DNA of 64,000 nucleotides from Rheinheimera mesophila (GCF_000986865.1 NZ_LAVS01000007.1:53877-117876), one strand, 5' to 3'. Positions 29,931 to 39,248 are shown, counted from the first letter of the stretch. The notes: generated from the sequence alone by a model not told the origin. Numbers and translations: made by a program.

Positions 29931-30018
29931 TATTTTGTTACAACTTCTATTAACAAAAATGCTCCTGCGGGGAGTAGTATGATCTGGTTATTTAACCCTT
30001 TTGGCAGGAACCCTCTGG

Positions 30019-32109
30019 ATGAAAAAAATTACCTTAACGGCGCTGAGCGTTGCTATTGCGCTTGGCCTGGCGGCCTGTGGCAAAGCCCCGGAAACTACCA
30101 CCACTGAAACAGCAAAACCAGCAGCAGAACAACAAGCAACAGCCGCGGTAGCAAACTTGGTTTCTGGCATAGATAAAGAAAACTTTGATTCAACAGTGCG
30201 TTTTCAGGATGACTTCTTTTTAGCCGTCAACGGCGGTTGGTTAAAGAAAACTGAAATTCCGGCAGACAAATCTTCGTATGGCTCTTTTCATGTGTTAGCA
30301 GATAACTCTCAGTTGGCCGTAAAAGCTATTATCGACGAAGTGGCCAGCCGCACGGATTTAGCGCCTGGTTCAGATGGCCATAAGTTGGGTAGCTTCTACA
30401 ACAGTTATATGAATGAAGCTAAACTGGAAGAGTTAGGTTTAACCGCCTTACAACCACAGTTAGAATTGATCCAGGGCTTAAAAGATAAAAAGCAACTGGC
30501 CAGTATTTTTGCTGCTTTACAACGCGACGGTGTGACTATTCCACTGAGTTGGTATGTCAACAATGACGCAAAAAAGTCCACTGAATATGCCGTGTATGCC
30601 GACCAAAGTGGTTTAGGTTTACCTGACCGTGATTACTACACCAAAGACGATGACGCCTCGAAAAAAATTCAGGCTGACTATCAAACCTACTTAGTGGATT
30701 TATTCACTTTAGCTAAGCATGCCGACCCTGCTGCTGCAGCTCAGCGTGTCTATGCGCTTGAGACTGAATTGGCAAAAAACCAGTGGACGCGGGTAGAAAA
30801 CCGCGATGCAGATAAAACCTATAACAAAGTATCCACTGCTGATTTAAGCAAAACTTTGGGTGAGTTGAGCTGGGGTGATTTTGCCGCTGGCTCTAAGTTA
30901 ACCAATGTGAATGAAATCATTATCGGTCAGCCAAGCTACTTTGCAGCTTTGGGCAACATTGTCGCAGCGACCGATCTGCAAAGCTGGCAGGATTACCTGA
31001 CATTCCATACCATCAACGCCTTTGCGGATAAGCTGAACAAAGCTTTTGAAGATCGTCAGTTCCAGTTCTACTCCACCAGCTTACGCGGCATTAAAGAGCA
31101 AAAACCGCGCTGGAAAAAAGCTGTGGATGCCAGTGACGCAGTACTGGGTGAGTTAACCGGCAAGCTCTATGTGGAGCGTCACTTCAAACCTGAAGCTAAA
31201 GAGCGGATGGAGCTGTTAGTGGCCAATTTAATCAGTGCTTATGAGCAGTCGATTAAAGAGTTGGAATGGATGTCGGAAGACACCAAAAAAGCTGCTTTGG
31301 TCAAACTCAGCACTTTTACGCCCAAAATAGGTTACCCGAATAAGTGGAAAGATTATTCCAGTCTGGAGATCAAAGCTGACGATTTAGTCGGTAACTTTGT
31401 TCGCTCTACACACTGGAGTTACGATCAGATGTTGGCGAAATTAGGCAAACCAATCGATAAGGACGAGTGGTTTATGACGCCTCAGACTGTCAATGCCTAT
31501 TACAATCCGGTCAATAATGAAATTGTATTCCCGGCCGCTATTTTGCAACCTCCATTCTTTAATATGGCCGCTGAAGATGCAGTCAATTATGGTGGTATCG
31601 GTGCTGTGATTGGTCATGAAATTGGTCACGGTTTTGACGATCAGGGCGCTAAATACGATGGTGAAGGCAATTTACGCAATTGGTGGACTGAGCAGGATGA
31701 AACCAAGTTCAGAGCTTTAGGCAAGGCATTAAGTGCTCAGTACAGCAAATTTGAGCCCGTACCCGGTCACTTCGTCAACGGAGACTTAACTCTGGGTGAG
31801 AACATTGGTGATTTGGGAGGATTAACTGTAGCACTGAAGGCTTATCAATTGTCATTGCAAGGTAAAGAAGCACCAGTGATGGACGGTTTTACCGGTGAGC
31901 AACGTGTGCTTATCAGTTGGGCTCAGGTATGGCGCTCTCAATACCGTGAAGAAATGATGAAACAACAACTGGCAACAGGTCCTCACTCACCGCCACACTA
32001 CCGTGTCAATGGCATAGTGTCGAACCTGCCAGTGTTCTACACGGCTTTTGATGTGAAAGAAGGCGATAAGCTGTATATAGCACCGGAAAACCGCGTGAAG
32101 ATTTGGTAA
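30019..32109 (+). CDS. M13 family zinc metallopeptidase, lipoprotein (PepO/neprilysin-like)
   Basis: The start at 30019 gives a signal peptide ending in the lipobox LAAC (Cys at about residue 20), so the mature protein is probably a periplasm-facing lipoprotein of about 675 residues. An AGGAA ribosome site precedes this ATG. The TTG at 30001 would add six residues that do not help the signal. The peptidase M13 N domain (about 50-430) is followed by the M13 catalytic domain with the zinc motif VIGHEIGHGFDDQGA and the third-ligand motif ENIGDLGG. The C-terminal PHSPPHYRVNG motif is also typical. The substrate is unknown; oligopeptide cleavage is the family role. Confidence 0.95.
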   Translation: MKKITLTALSVAIALGLAACGKAPETTTTETAKPAAEQQATAAVANLVSGIDKENFDSTVRFQDDFFLAVNGGWLKKTEIPADKSSYGSFHVLADNSQLAVKAIIDEVASRTDLAPGSDGHKLGSFYNSYMNEAKLEELGLTALQPQLELIQGLKDKKQLASIFAALQRDGVTIPLSWYVNNDAKKSTEYAVYADQSGLGLPDRDYYTKDDDASKKIQADYQTYLVDLFTLAKHADPAAAAQRVYALETELAKNQWTRVENRDADKTYNKVSTADLSKTLGELSWGDFAAGSKLTNVNEIIIGQPSYFAALGNIVAATDLQSWQDYLTFHTINAFADKLNKAFEDRQFQFYSTSLRGIKEQKPRWKKAVDASDAVLGELTGKLYVERHFKPEAKERMELLVANLISAYEQSIKELEWMSEDTKKAALVKLSTFTPKIGYPNKWKDYSSLEIKADDLVGNFVRSTHWSYDQMLAKLGKPIDKDEWFMTPQTVNAYYNPVNNEIVFPAAILQPPFFNMAAEDAVNYGGIGAVIGHEIGHGFDDQGAKYDGEGNLRNWWTEQDETKFRALGKALSAQYSKFEPVPGHFVNGDLTLGENIGDLGGLTVALKAYQLSLQGKEAPVMDGFTGEQRVLISWAQVWRSQYREEMMKQQLATGPHSPPHYRVNGIVSNLPVFYTAFDVKEGDKLYIAPENRVKIW

Positions 32110-32125
32110 TACGTTTTTATCACTG

Positions 32126-32154
32126 ACCAATGGCCGCTTTATGCGGCCATTGGT
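32126..32154 (+). terminator. 12-bp perfect hairpin after the M13 peptidase gene
   Basis: ACCAATGGCCGC and GCGGCCATTGGT flank TTTAT. The stem is very stable, but no T-run follows, so termination may be partial or the hairpin may be a 3'-end stabiliser. Confidence 0.6.
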
Positions 32155-32210
32155 ATATCTGTTGTCCTGCTAAATCCCTTTCGGGCGATCGTCACTGTGC
32201 TCCGATGTTC

Positions 32211-32318
32211 AAAATCGTTTCAGACGATTTTGTCTATCTGCACGACCAGTTTCAGTATTATTTTTGAGAATAATTCTCAACTGGCCGAGGTATTCACAAA
32301 ACTTATAGCCACTATAAG
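32211..32318 (+). promoter_or_regulatory. acnB upstream region with three inverted repeats, one Fur-box-like
   Basis: Three palindromes lie in the gap before acnB. The first is AAAATCGT-TTCAG-ACGATTTT at 32211-32231. The second is TTGAGAATAATTCTCAA at 32264-32280, and the third is CTTATAG-CCA-CTATAAG at 32302-32318. The second has 7-1-7 architecture (TGAGAAT-A-ATTCTCA) and differs from the Fur consensus TGATAATNATTATCA at one symmetric position per arm. The third is a candidate operator for an unknown regulator. No ORF in this 336-bp gap is credible. Confidence 0.5.
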
Positions 32319-32445
32319 CTTGCTTGCTTATACTCAGGTGTCAATTCGGGCGGTTTTTTCTTATAATCCAGCCTGTTCGAGATTCCTGTCTATCGCTGCG
32401 GCACAGATACAGTAGGCTGTGGCGACCTAACCAGAGGACATTACT

Positions 32446-35043
32446 GTGCTTCAACAATACCGTGAACATGTAGCTGAACGTGCGGCTCAAGGCATTCCTC
32501 CGTTGCCACTGAATGCGCAACAAGTGGCGTCATTAACTGAATTATTAAAAAATCCACCGGCAGGTGAAGGTGAATTTTTAGTTGATCTGTTAGAAAACCG
32601 TATTCCACCGGGTGTAGACGAAGCGGCTTACGTGAAAGCTGGATTCTTAACTGCAATCGCCAAAGGCGAAGTCACAAGCCCGTTAGTGACACCTGAGCGT
32701 GCAACTGAATTACTGGGCACTATGTTTGGTGGTTACAACATCCAGCCTATGATCGACTTACTGGATGATGCAAAATTAGGTGGTCTGGCGGCTAAAGGTT
32801 TATCACATACTTTATTAATGTTTGACTCTTTCCACGATGTGAAAGAAAAAGCCGACAAAGGCAACGCCAACGCTAAGGCCGTATTACAAAGCTGGGCTGA
32901 TGCCGAGTGGTTCACCAGCAAACCTGCTATTCCTGAAAAAATCACTGTGACTGTATTTAAAGTCACAGGTGAAACCAATACAGACGATTTATCGCCAGCG
33001 CCGGATGCCTGGTCACGTCCTGATATTCCTCTGCATGCTTTAGCCATGCTGAAAAACGTGCGCGATGGGATTGAGCCGGATGTGCCAGGTTCAAAAGGCC
33101 CGGTCAAACAAATCGAAGCGCTGATCGCCAAAGGTTTCCCACTGGCCTATGTCGGTGATGTGGTAGGTACTGGTTCAAGCCGTAAATCAGCCACCAACTC
33201 TGTGCTGTGGTTTATGGGTGAAGATATGCCATTTGTGCCAAACAAGCGCACTGGTGGTGTTTGTTTAGGTGGTAAGATTGCACCTATTTTCTTCAATACC
33301 ATGGAAGACTCAGGTTCATTGCCTATCGAATTAGACGTATCTAAGATGAACATGGGCGATGTGATCGATATTTTCCCACATCAAGGTGTGGTGAAACGCC
33401 ATGGCACTGATGAAGTTATATCTACCTTTGAACTGCGTTCAAACGTGTTACTGGACGAAGTACGTGCCGGTGGCCGTATTCCTCTGATCATTGGTCGTGG
33501 TTTAACAGACAAAGCCCGTGAAGCCCTGGGTCTGCCGCATTCAACCGTATTCCAGCGTCCTGCAGTGACTGAAGTGAGCAACAAAGGCTTCACTTTAGCG
33601 CAGAAGCTGGTGGGTAAAGCCTGTGGCGTCAAAGGTATTCGCCCTGGCCAATACTGTGAACCAAAAATGACCACAGTCGGCTCACAAGACACTACAGGTC
33701 CTATGACCCGGGATGAGTTAAAAGACTTAGCCTGTTTAGGTTTCTCTGCTGATTTAGTGATGCAGTCTTTCTGCCACACTGCGGCTTATCCAAAGCCTGT
33801 AGACGTGAACACGCACCATACGCTGCCTGATTTCATTATGAACCGTGGTGGTATTTCTTTACGTCCGGGTGATGGTGTAATCCATAGCTGGTTAAACCGT
33901 ATGTTGTTACCAGACACTGTAGGTACTGGTGGTGACTCTCATACCCGTTTCCCTATCGGTATTTCTTTCCCGGCAGGTTCTGGCTTAGTGGCTTTTGCGG
34001 CGGCAACAGGTGTGATGCCACTGGATATGCCTGAGTCTGTGCTGGTGCGTTTTAAAGGCGAGATGCAGCCTGGTATCACCTTACGTGATTTAGTGCATGC
34101 CATTCCTTATTACGCTATCCAGCAAGGCTTGCTGACTGTTGAGAAGAAAGGCAAGGTGAATATTTTCTCTGGCCGTGTGTTAGAGATTGAAGGTTTGGAG
34201 CATTTAACGGCTGAGCAAGCCTTCGAATTGTCTGACGCTTCAGCGGAGCGTTCTGCTGCTGGTTGTACTATCACCTTGTCCGAAGCTTCAGTGGCTGAGT
34301 ATTTAGAGTCCAACATCGTGATGCTGAAGTGGATGCTGAGCGAGGGCTACGGTGATGTGCGTACGATCGAACGTCGTATTCAGGCGATGCAAGCCTGGTT
34401 AGCCGATCCAAAACTGGAACGTGCTGACGCCGATGCTGAATATGCTGCGGTGATCGAAATCGATTTGGCGGATATTAAAGAGCCAATTCTGTGTGCGCCA
34501 AACGACCCGGATGACGCCCGTTTACTGTCTCAAGTGGCAGGCGATAAGATTGATGAAGTCTTCATCGGTTCCTGTATGACCAACATCGGTCACTTCCGTG
34601 CGGCCGGTAAACTGTTAGACAATTTCAAAGGCCAGATCCCAACCCGTCTGTGGATAGCTCCACCTACCAAGATGGATAAGGATCAGTTAACTGAAGAAGG
34701 CTATTACGGTATTTATGGCCGTGTTGGCGCCCGTATTGAGATCCCAGGTTGCTCCTTATGTATGGGTAACCAGGCTCGTGTAGGCGACAATACCACTGTG
34801 GTATCAACCTCTACCCGTAACTTCCCGAACCGTTTAGGTCAGGGCGCTAACGTTTATCTGGCATCCGCTGAATTAGCGGCTGTGGCATCCATCATCGGCC
34901 GCCTGCCAACAGTGCCTGAGTACCTGGAGTACGCCAAGCAGATTGAAACCACGGCTGCGGATACCTACCGCTACCTGAATTTCCATCAGATGAGCCAGTA
35001 CACCAGCAAAGCGGCCAATGTAATTATTCAGCAAGCTGTATAA
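32446..35043 (+). CDS. acnB: aconitate hydratase B / 2-methylisocitrate dehydratase AcnB
   Basis: AcnB is a [4Fe-4S] enzyme that interconverts citrate and isocitrate in the TCA cycle. The 865 residues match the AcnB family: an N-terminal HEAT-like domain (about 1-160), the swivelling domain placed N-terminally ([25 protein letters not shown]), then the catalytic core. Cluster ligands are visible as the cysteine in [16 protein letters not shown] and the pair in [12 protein letters not shown]. The GTG at 32446 is the usable start, preceded by AGAGGA. Apo-AcnB acts as an mRNA-binding iron sensor in E. coli. Confidence 0.98.
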   Translation: MLQQYREHVAERAAQGIPPLPLNAQQVASLTELLKNPPAGEGEFLVDLLENRIPPGVDEAAYVKAGFLTAIAKGEVTSPLVTPERATELLGTMFGGYNIQPMIDLLDDAKLGGLAAKGLSHTLLMFDSFHDVKEKADKGNANAKAVLQSWADAEWFTSKPAIPEKITVTVFKVTGETNTDDLSPAPDAWSRPDIPLHALAMLKNVRDGIEPDVPGSKGPVKQIEALIAKGFPLAYVGDVVGTGSSRKSATNSVLWFMGEDMPFVPNKRTGGVCLGGKIAPIFFNTMEDSGSLPIELDVSKMNMGDVIDIFPHQGVVKRHGTDEVISTFELRSNVLLDEVRAGGRIPLIIGRGLTDKAREALGLPHSTVFQRPAVTEVSNKGFTLAQKLVGKACGVKGIRPGQYCEPKMTTVGSQDTTGPMTRDELKDLACLGFSADLVMQSFCHTAAYPKPVDVNTHHTLPDFIMNRGGISLRPGDGVIHSWLNRMLLPDTVGTGGDSHTRFPIGISFPAGSGLVAFAAATGVMPLDMPESVLVRFKGEMQPGITLRDLVHAIPYYAIQQGLLTVEKKGKVNIFSGRVLEIEGLEHLTAEQAFELSDASAERSAAGCTITLSEASVAEYLESNIVMLKWMLSEGYGDVRTIERRIQAMQAWLADPKLERADADAEYAAVIEIDLADIKEPILCAPNDPDDARLLSQVAGDKIDEVFIGSCMTNIGHFRAAGKLLDNFKGQIPTRLWIAPPTKMDKDQLTEEGYYGIYGRVGARIEIPGCSLCMGNQARVGDNTTVVSTSTRNFPNRLGQGANVYLASAELAAVASIIGRLPTVPEYLEYAKQIETTAADTYRYLNFHQMSQYTSKAANVIIQQAV

Positions 35044-35068
35044 TTTACAGACCAGAGTGGTCACAGCC

Positions 35069-35098
35069 AAAAGGCCCGTACTAAGCGGGCCTTTTGCT
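35069..35098 (+). terminator. intrinsic terminator after acnB
   Basis: AAAAGGCCCG and CGGGCCTTTT flank TACTAAG, and the right arm ends in a T-rich tract. It lies only 17 bp before the yacL ATG. Confidence 0.85.
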
Positions 35099-35114
35099 TT
35101 TCGGGAACCATAGC

Positions 35115-35489
35115 ATGGAATTCGATTTTATTTACAACACTGATACGAAACGTTACAGCCTGAAGTTAAGTTCTGAGCAGTTGGCGTTGCAATGTTTTTT
35201 ATTGGATGAGTTTGAACATCGGGCGAGCGCTTATCAGGGGCTGCTGGAACAGCTACAGCAGTTAAAGCCACAAAGTCAGTATCAATGGGACGGCAAAGAG
35301 TATCGTCTGACTATAGAGGCATCTGAAGTGGTGATTTGTCACTTTTCATTGTTGCAGGGGCAGGGGAGCGGAATGATGTTGGATCCAGAGCTGGATTTGG
35401 CGCTGGATCAAAGCCAGCTTTATGCCGAATGTGGTCTGGAGGATCTGCTGCACGTGGTGCAGCAATGGCAACAATTTTTACCCACCTGA
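35115..35489 (+). CDS. yacL: UPF0231 family protein YacL
   Basis: A 124-residue uncharacterised protein. The start gives MEFDFIYNTDTKRYSLKLS; the preceding codons lie in the terminator tail. The conserved C-terminal pattern LYAECGLEDLLHVVQQW matches the UPF0231 family. Its position directly downstream of acnB is the same as E. coli yacL, which is the main support. Function is unknown. Confidence 0.85.
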   Translation: MEFDFIYNTDTKRYSLKLSSEQLALQCFLLDEFEHRASAYQGLLEQLQQLKPQSQYQWDGKEYRLTIEASEVVICHFSLLQGQGSGMMLDPELDLALDQSQLYAECGLEDLLHVVQQWQQFLPT

Positions 35490-35530
35490 TTGAGTTTTTT
35501 TACCTATCAACTGCACTCTGGCAGTGAATA

Positions 35531-35560
35531 AATGCACCTTGTTGGTGCATTTTTTTTGAG
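35531..35560 (+). terminator. intrinsic terminator after yacL
   Basis: AATGCACC and GGTGCATT flank TTGTT and are followed by a run of T residues. Confidence 0.9.
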
Positions 35561-35586
35561 CGATTTAAAGTTAATTGTGTAACTAA

Positions 35587-36009
<423 letters not shown>

Positions 36010-36019
36010 GGGGTAAATC

Positions 36020-37291
36020 ATGCAGGAACAAATTTATCATTTACAGTTTGCGATGGACACTTTTTACTTTTTGGTGTGCGGCGCTTTAGTGATGTGGATG
36101 GCCGCTGGCTTTTCTATGCTGGAGGCTGGTCTGGTCCGTGCGAAAAATACCACGGAAATTTTGACCAAAAACGTGGTGTTGTATTCAGTAGCTTGTGTCA
36201 TGTATCTGATTTGTGGTTACCAGTTGATGTACGGTGGTGGCTACTTCTTAGCCGGTATAGGTGAAGTTGATGTGGCTCAAACCTTGACCAGTTTTGCTGA
36301 GCGTGAAAATGGCTTTGAAGGTAAAGCGATTTACTCGAAAGCATCGGACTTTTTCTTCCAGGTGGTGTTTGTTGCCACTGCTATGTCTATCGTCTCTGGT
36401 GCTGTGGCTGAGCGGATGAAGTTATGGGCTTTCCTGAGCTTTGCCGTGGTCATGACAGGCTTTATCTATCCGATGGAAGGTTCGTGGACCTGGGGTGGTC
36501 AATCTGTATTTGGTTTATATAGTTTAGGTGACTTAGGTTTCTCAGACTTTGCCGGTTCAGGCATAGTGCATTTAGCAGGCGCCGCTGCTGCGTTGGCTGG
36601 TGTATTGCTGTTAGGTGCCCGTAAAGGTAAATACGGTAAAGATGGCAAAGCTCATGCGTTTCCAGGTTCTAATATGCCACTGGCGGCTTTAGGTACTTTA
36701 ATTCTGTGGTTAGGCTGGTTTGGTTTCAACGGCGGATCAGTGCTGAAGTTAGGTGATATTGCCAACGCGAATGCCGTGGCTGTGGTGTTCTTAAATACCA
36801 ATGCTGCCGCTGCCGCCGGAACTATTGCCGCTATTGGCTTGTCCATGTTGCTGTTCAAAAAAGCGGATTTAACCATGGCATTAAACGGTGCTTTGGCAGG
36901 TCTGGTCGCCATTACCGCGGAACCTTCAACACCTACACCTTTAGAAGCCTCAATTTTTGGTGCCATCGCGGGTGTGTTAGTGGTGGGCTCTATCCTGGCC
37001 TTAGACAAGTTAAAAATTGATGACCCGGTCGGTGCGATTTCTGTGCATGGTACTGTGGGTTTATTTGGATTATTGATTGTTCCTCTGACCAAAGAGTCGG
37101 CCACTGTCGTGGGTCAACTGGCCGGTGCCGCTACTATTTTCGTCTGGGTTTTTGTAGCCAGCTCTATCGTATGGTTTGCTTTGAAGATGACTATGGGTAT
37201 CCGTGTCACAGAGCAGGAGGAATATGAAGGCGTGGATCGTTCAGAGTGTGGTGTAGAAGCCTATCCTGAATTTGTATCTACAGTAAAGTAA
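36020..37291 (+). CDS. amtB: ammonium transporter AmtB
   Basis: AmtB is an inner-membrane trimeric ammonium channel. The 423 residues show about eleven transmembrane helices. The twin pore histidines are visible in GIVHLAGAAAALAG and ISVHGTVGLFGL, and the ammonium-site region GLVRAKNTTEI is present. No clear cleavable signal peptide precedes the first helix. It is cotranscribed with glnK; the partner relation (GlnK T-loop insertion into AmtB) is well known. Confidence 0.96.
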   Translation: MQEQIYHLQFAMDTFYFLVCGALVMWMAAGFSMLEAGLVRAKNTTEILTKNVVLYSVACVMYLICGYQLMYGGGYFLAGIGEVDVAQTLTSFAERENGFEGKAIYSKASDFFFQVVFVATAMSIVSGAVAERMKLWAFLSFAVVMTGFIYPMEGSWTWGGQSVFGLYSLGDLGFSDFAGSGIVHLAGAAAALAGVLLLGARKGKYGKDGKAHAFPGSNMPLAALGTLILWLGWFGFNGGSVLKLGDIANANAVAVVFLNTNAAAAAGTIAAIGLSMLLFKKADLTMALNGALAGLVAITAEPSTPTPLEASIFGAIAGVLVVGSILALDKLKIDDPVGAISVHGTVGLFGLLIVPLTKESATVVGQLAGAATIFVWVFVASSIVWFALKMTMGIRVTEQEEYEGVDRSECGVEAYPEFVSTVK

Positions 37292-37329
37292 GCAGCCTGG
37301 GAAGAGCCGGTGGGGCTTCTCAGGAGCTG

Positions 37330-37374
37330 GTTGCCAAGCCACTCACTACGCAAGTAGCAGTTGGTCTTGGCAAC
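37330..37374 (+). other. nested inverted repeat downstream of amtB
   Basis: Perfect 9-bp arms GTTGCCAAG and CTTGGCAAC enclose an inner hairpin CTAC-GCAA-GTAG. It lies between the amtB stop and the terminator, so the glnK-amtB mRNA would carry a structured 3' UTR of about 160 nt. The role is unknown. Confidence 0.6.
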
Positions 37375-37425
37375 TAAACCCGTACCACCAAATTCGTCTA
37401 TCCTTGTCCTTTGTCTTTATCAGAC

Positions 37426-37458
37426 AACCCCGGCGGCCTAAGCTTCCGGGGTTTTTTC
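37426..37458 (+). terminator. intrinsic terminator of glnK-amtB
   Basis: AACCCCGG and CCGGGGTT flank a 12-base loop and are followed by TTTT. The next ~240 bp up to the CsrB-like RNA terminator hold no supported gene. Confidence 0.88.
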
Positions 37459-37696
37459 TTGTGGTCTTAGCCACGGACCTGTGCGCTGTTTTAGTGCAGT
37501 CGCCAAATCATTTTTGCAAAGAACGCCTGTAATCTAACAGCTGTTTTCACACAGGAAAAGAGCCTTGCTGAAAAAAACAACATTATGGCTAGTGCGAAAA
37601 CTCTAAATTGCATCAGTGTGGCGCAGAGGGTGCTGTGATGTGGTGCATCGATGATGGTGCGGATTGGAACGACGAAGAGATAAAGCGGGTGCTGTG

Positions 37697-37727
37697 AAAA
37701 CAAGACGGGCCGCGAACTTCGCGGCCC
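37697..37727 (-). terminator. intrinsic terminator of the CsrB-like RNA
   Basis: On the minus strand GGGCCGCGAA and TTCGCGGCCC pair around a single base (the loop closes from the A/T pairs) and are followed by GTCTTGTTTT. Confidence 0.88.
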
Positions 37728-38030
37728 CTAAAACTTGGTGGCGTCCTTCCAACCGCTATCCCTGATGGATCATCCCTGTGTTCGTCCTGAACATTCCCAC
37801 TGCATTCCTGCAGCATCCCTGTCCGTTTAACCCTCATCCTGAGAGTGTCTTCTGCCTCCGGCAGAGTCCTTATCCTTTGTATCTTCATCCTGAAGATGTA
37901 TGCCCACTCCGGAGCCTGTCCTGTTCATCCTTGTGCAGCCCTGCACAATCCTTTGGTGTCCCTGCTTCCTGCTGCTACCTCTTGTAGCTTGTCCTGCTCA
38001 TCGTCCTGGTGAGCCGTCACATCCAGCGAC
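37697..38030 (-). ncRNA. csrB: CsrB/RsmB-type CsrA-sequestering small RNA
   Basis: Read on the minus strand, this ~334-nt gene-free segment holds about 23 GGA motifs, many as CAGGA or AGGAT. Several sit in hairpin loops. Examples are GTTC-AGGAC-GAAC (37780-37792), ATCTTC-AGGAT-GAAGAT (37881-37897), GTGCA-GGGC-TGCAC (37933-37946) and CTCA-CCAGGACGA-TGAG (37997-38013). That is the architecture of CsrB/CsrC/RsmB RNAs, which titrate the translational regulator CsrA. The inferred 5' end reads GTCGCTGGAT, like the GUCG start I recall for E. coli CsrB. The 3' end is a GC-rich terminator. Plus-strand ORFs here are low-complexity artefacts. Exact ends are inferred. Confidence 0.88.
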
Positions 38031-38036
38031 AAAACA

Positions 38037-38065
38037 ATTATCGTACATTTATCCCGGTAAAAGGA
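38037..38065 (-). promoter_or_regulatory. candidate promoter of the CsrB-like RNA
   Basis: On the minus strand GATAAT (38042-38037) is a good -10 element; the -35 region near 38060-38065 is poor. A weak -35 fits an activator-dependent promoter. The start would be the G at about 38030. Confidence 0.5.
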
Positions 38066-38201
38066 CCTTGTTTGTTAAATACTTGTACTGAAATATTATT
38101 GAAATCTTTAGGGTTTGCATTATTTATCTTTAATAATCAGTGTTTTAACTATTTGTTACCGGAGTGTTGCTTGCAGCAAAAGCTGTATTGGCTTACTGAT
38201 T

Positions 38202-38219
38202 TGTGAGATATATCTCACA
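38202..38219 (-). promoter_or_regulatory. GacA/UvrY-type upstream activating palindrome
   Basis: TGTGAGATATATCTCACA is a perfect 18-bp palindrome of the form TGTRAG-N6-CTYACA, the GacA/UvrY box. It lies about 172-189 bp upstream of the inferred RNA start. The far-upstream position is characteristic of UvrY/GacA sites at csrB and rsmZ-type genes. The half-site spacing (TGTGA-N8-TCACA) does not fit CRP, which needs N6. Confidence 0.75.
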
Positions 38220-38324
38220 AAGATACAGGGCGATTGTCTGCTTGCCGCTGATCGATATGAAAACTACTGACCGGGAGTAGCCAAATTGATATGATCATTC
38301 TCCTTTGATTTTGATGAGACAGTT

Positions 38325-39248
38325 ATGGCCCGGGAACAATCTGGCATCTGTGCCGAAGCGAATTTGCATTGTTGTTATTTGCTGCTGAATGCTCTGGATG
38401 GTCATGAGCATTATCTGCGTCTGCAGTTAGCTAAAATTCCGCTATTGGCGGAGCGTTTATCAGATCAATTTTCAGAGGCCATGCTCAATGTTGTAGTTGC
38501 GATAGGTCAAAATTACTGGCTTCATTTATATCCGGAGCAACAACCTGAACCCTGGCCTGACTTCACTGAAAATCAGGCCGGTATCCCCGTGGTCTCTGTG
38601 GATTTATTAATCCAAATTCGTGCTGATCGTTTTGATGTGATCCATATCGCAACTCAGCAAATCTATCATTTACTGCAACAACATGTGGATTTGTTCGAAC
38701 AGGTGCATGCTTTTCGTTATCTGGATGGCCGCAATCTGACCGGATTCCATGACTGCCCGGATAATCCTAAAGGCAAGCTACGACGCTCCTGTGCTTTAAT
38801 CAGTAATGAGCCCAAGAGTTTTATGAGCGCGGGCAGCTACGTCTATATGTTGCGTTATCAATACGACCTGCAACGTTGGCAACAATTGACGATGTCAGAG
38901 CAGGAGGCCGTGATGGGGCGCAATAAGCTGGATGGTCAATTAGTGCCTTCAGCACAACGGCTGGCAAATTCTCACGCCGATAAAACAGCGCTGGAAACTG
39001 CGACAGGCCGAAAGCAAATCCTCTGGCAAAACATGCCTGTAGCTGATGTTCGTGCACAAGGCATGATGTCCATCGGTTTTTCTGCCAATGCAACGGATCT
39101 GCCTCTGTGGTTAGCTCAGCGTTCGGGCGACAACGACGAAGAGACAGATTTATTGCTCGACTATTGCCAAGTAGAAGCGGGGGCTGCATTTTTCGCCCCC
39201 TCTGTAAGTTTTCTGGAACAGCAGGCGGGATCAGACCTTTTCAAATAA
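38325..39248 (+). CDS. divergent Dyp-type peroxidase family protein
   Basis: The 307-residue protein aligns along its length with Dyp-type haem peroxidases such as YfeX: an N-terminal ferredoxin-like domain, [14 protein letters not shown] near residues 135-148, GSYVYMLRY near 170, [13 protein letters not shown], the proximal haem His in ANSHAD (His217), and a C-terminal FFAPS motif. Two departures stand out. The GXXDG motif reads GFHDC (Asp143 kept, Gly to Cys). The residue aligning with the distal catalytic arginine appears to be Asn255. Peroxidase activity is therefore doubtful although haem binding is possible. No encapsulin gene is nearby. The 3' end overlaps convergent argR by 18 bp. Confidence 0.85.
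   Translation: MAREQSGICAEANLHCCYLLLNALDGHEHYLRLQLAKIPLLAERLSDQFSEAMLNVVVAIGQNYWLHLYPEQQPEPWPDFTENQAGIPVVSVDLLIQIRADRFDVIHIATQQIYHLLQQHVDLFEQVHAFRYLDGRNLTGFHDCPDNPKGKLRRSCALISNEPKSFMSAGSYVYMLRYQYDLQRWQQLTMSEQEAVMGRNKLDGQLVPSAQRLANSHADKTALETATGRKQILWQNMPVADVRAQGMMSIGFSANATDLPLWLAQRSGDNDEETDLLLDYCQVEAGAAFFAPSVSFLEQQAGSDLFK

Noticed and set aside
36652..37104. 150-codon antisense ORF inside amtB
   Set aside because: Shadow of the amtB frame with no ribosome site or recognisable domain.
37638..37697. Acidic 19-codon plus-strand ORF
   Set aside because: No ribosome site, no conserved family, and it runs into the sRNA terminator; kept out as chance.
37778..38206. Three small plus-strand ORFs rich in Pro/Ser/Cys
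   Set aside because: They lie antisense to the CsrB-like RNA; their composition reflects the repeated TCCTG motif.
38202..38219. CRP binding site
   Set aside because: The TGTGA and TCACA halves are separated by 8 bases, whereas CRP requires 6; the GacA/UvrY pattern fits exactly.
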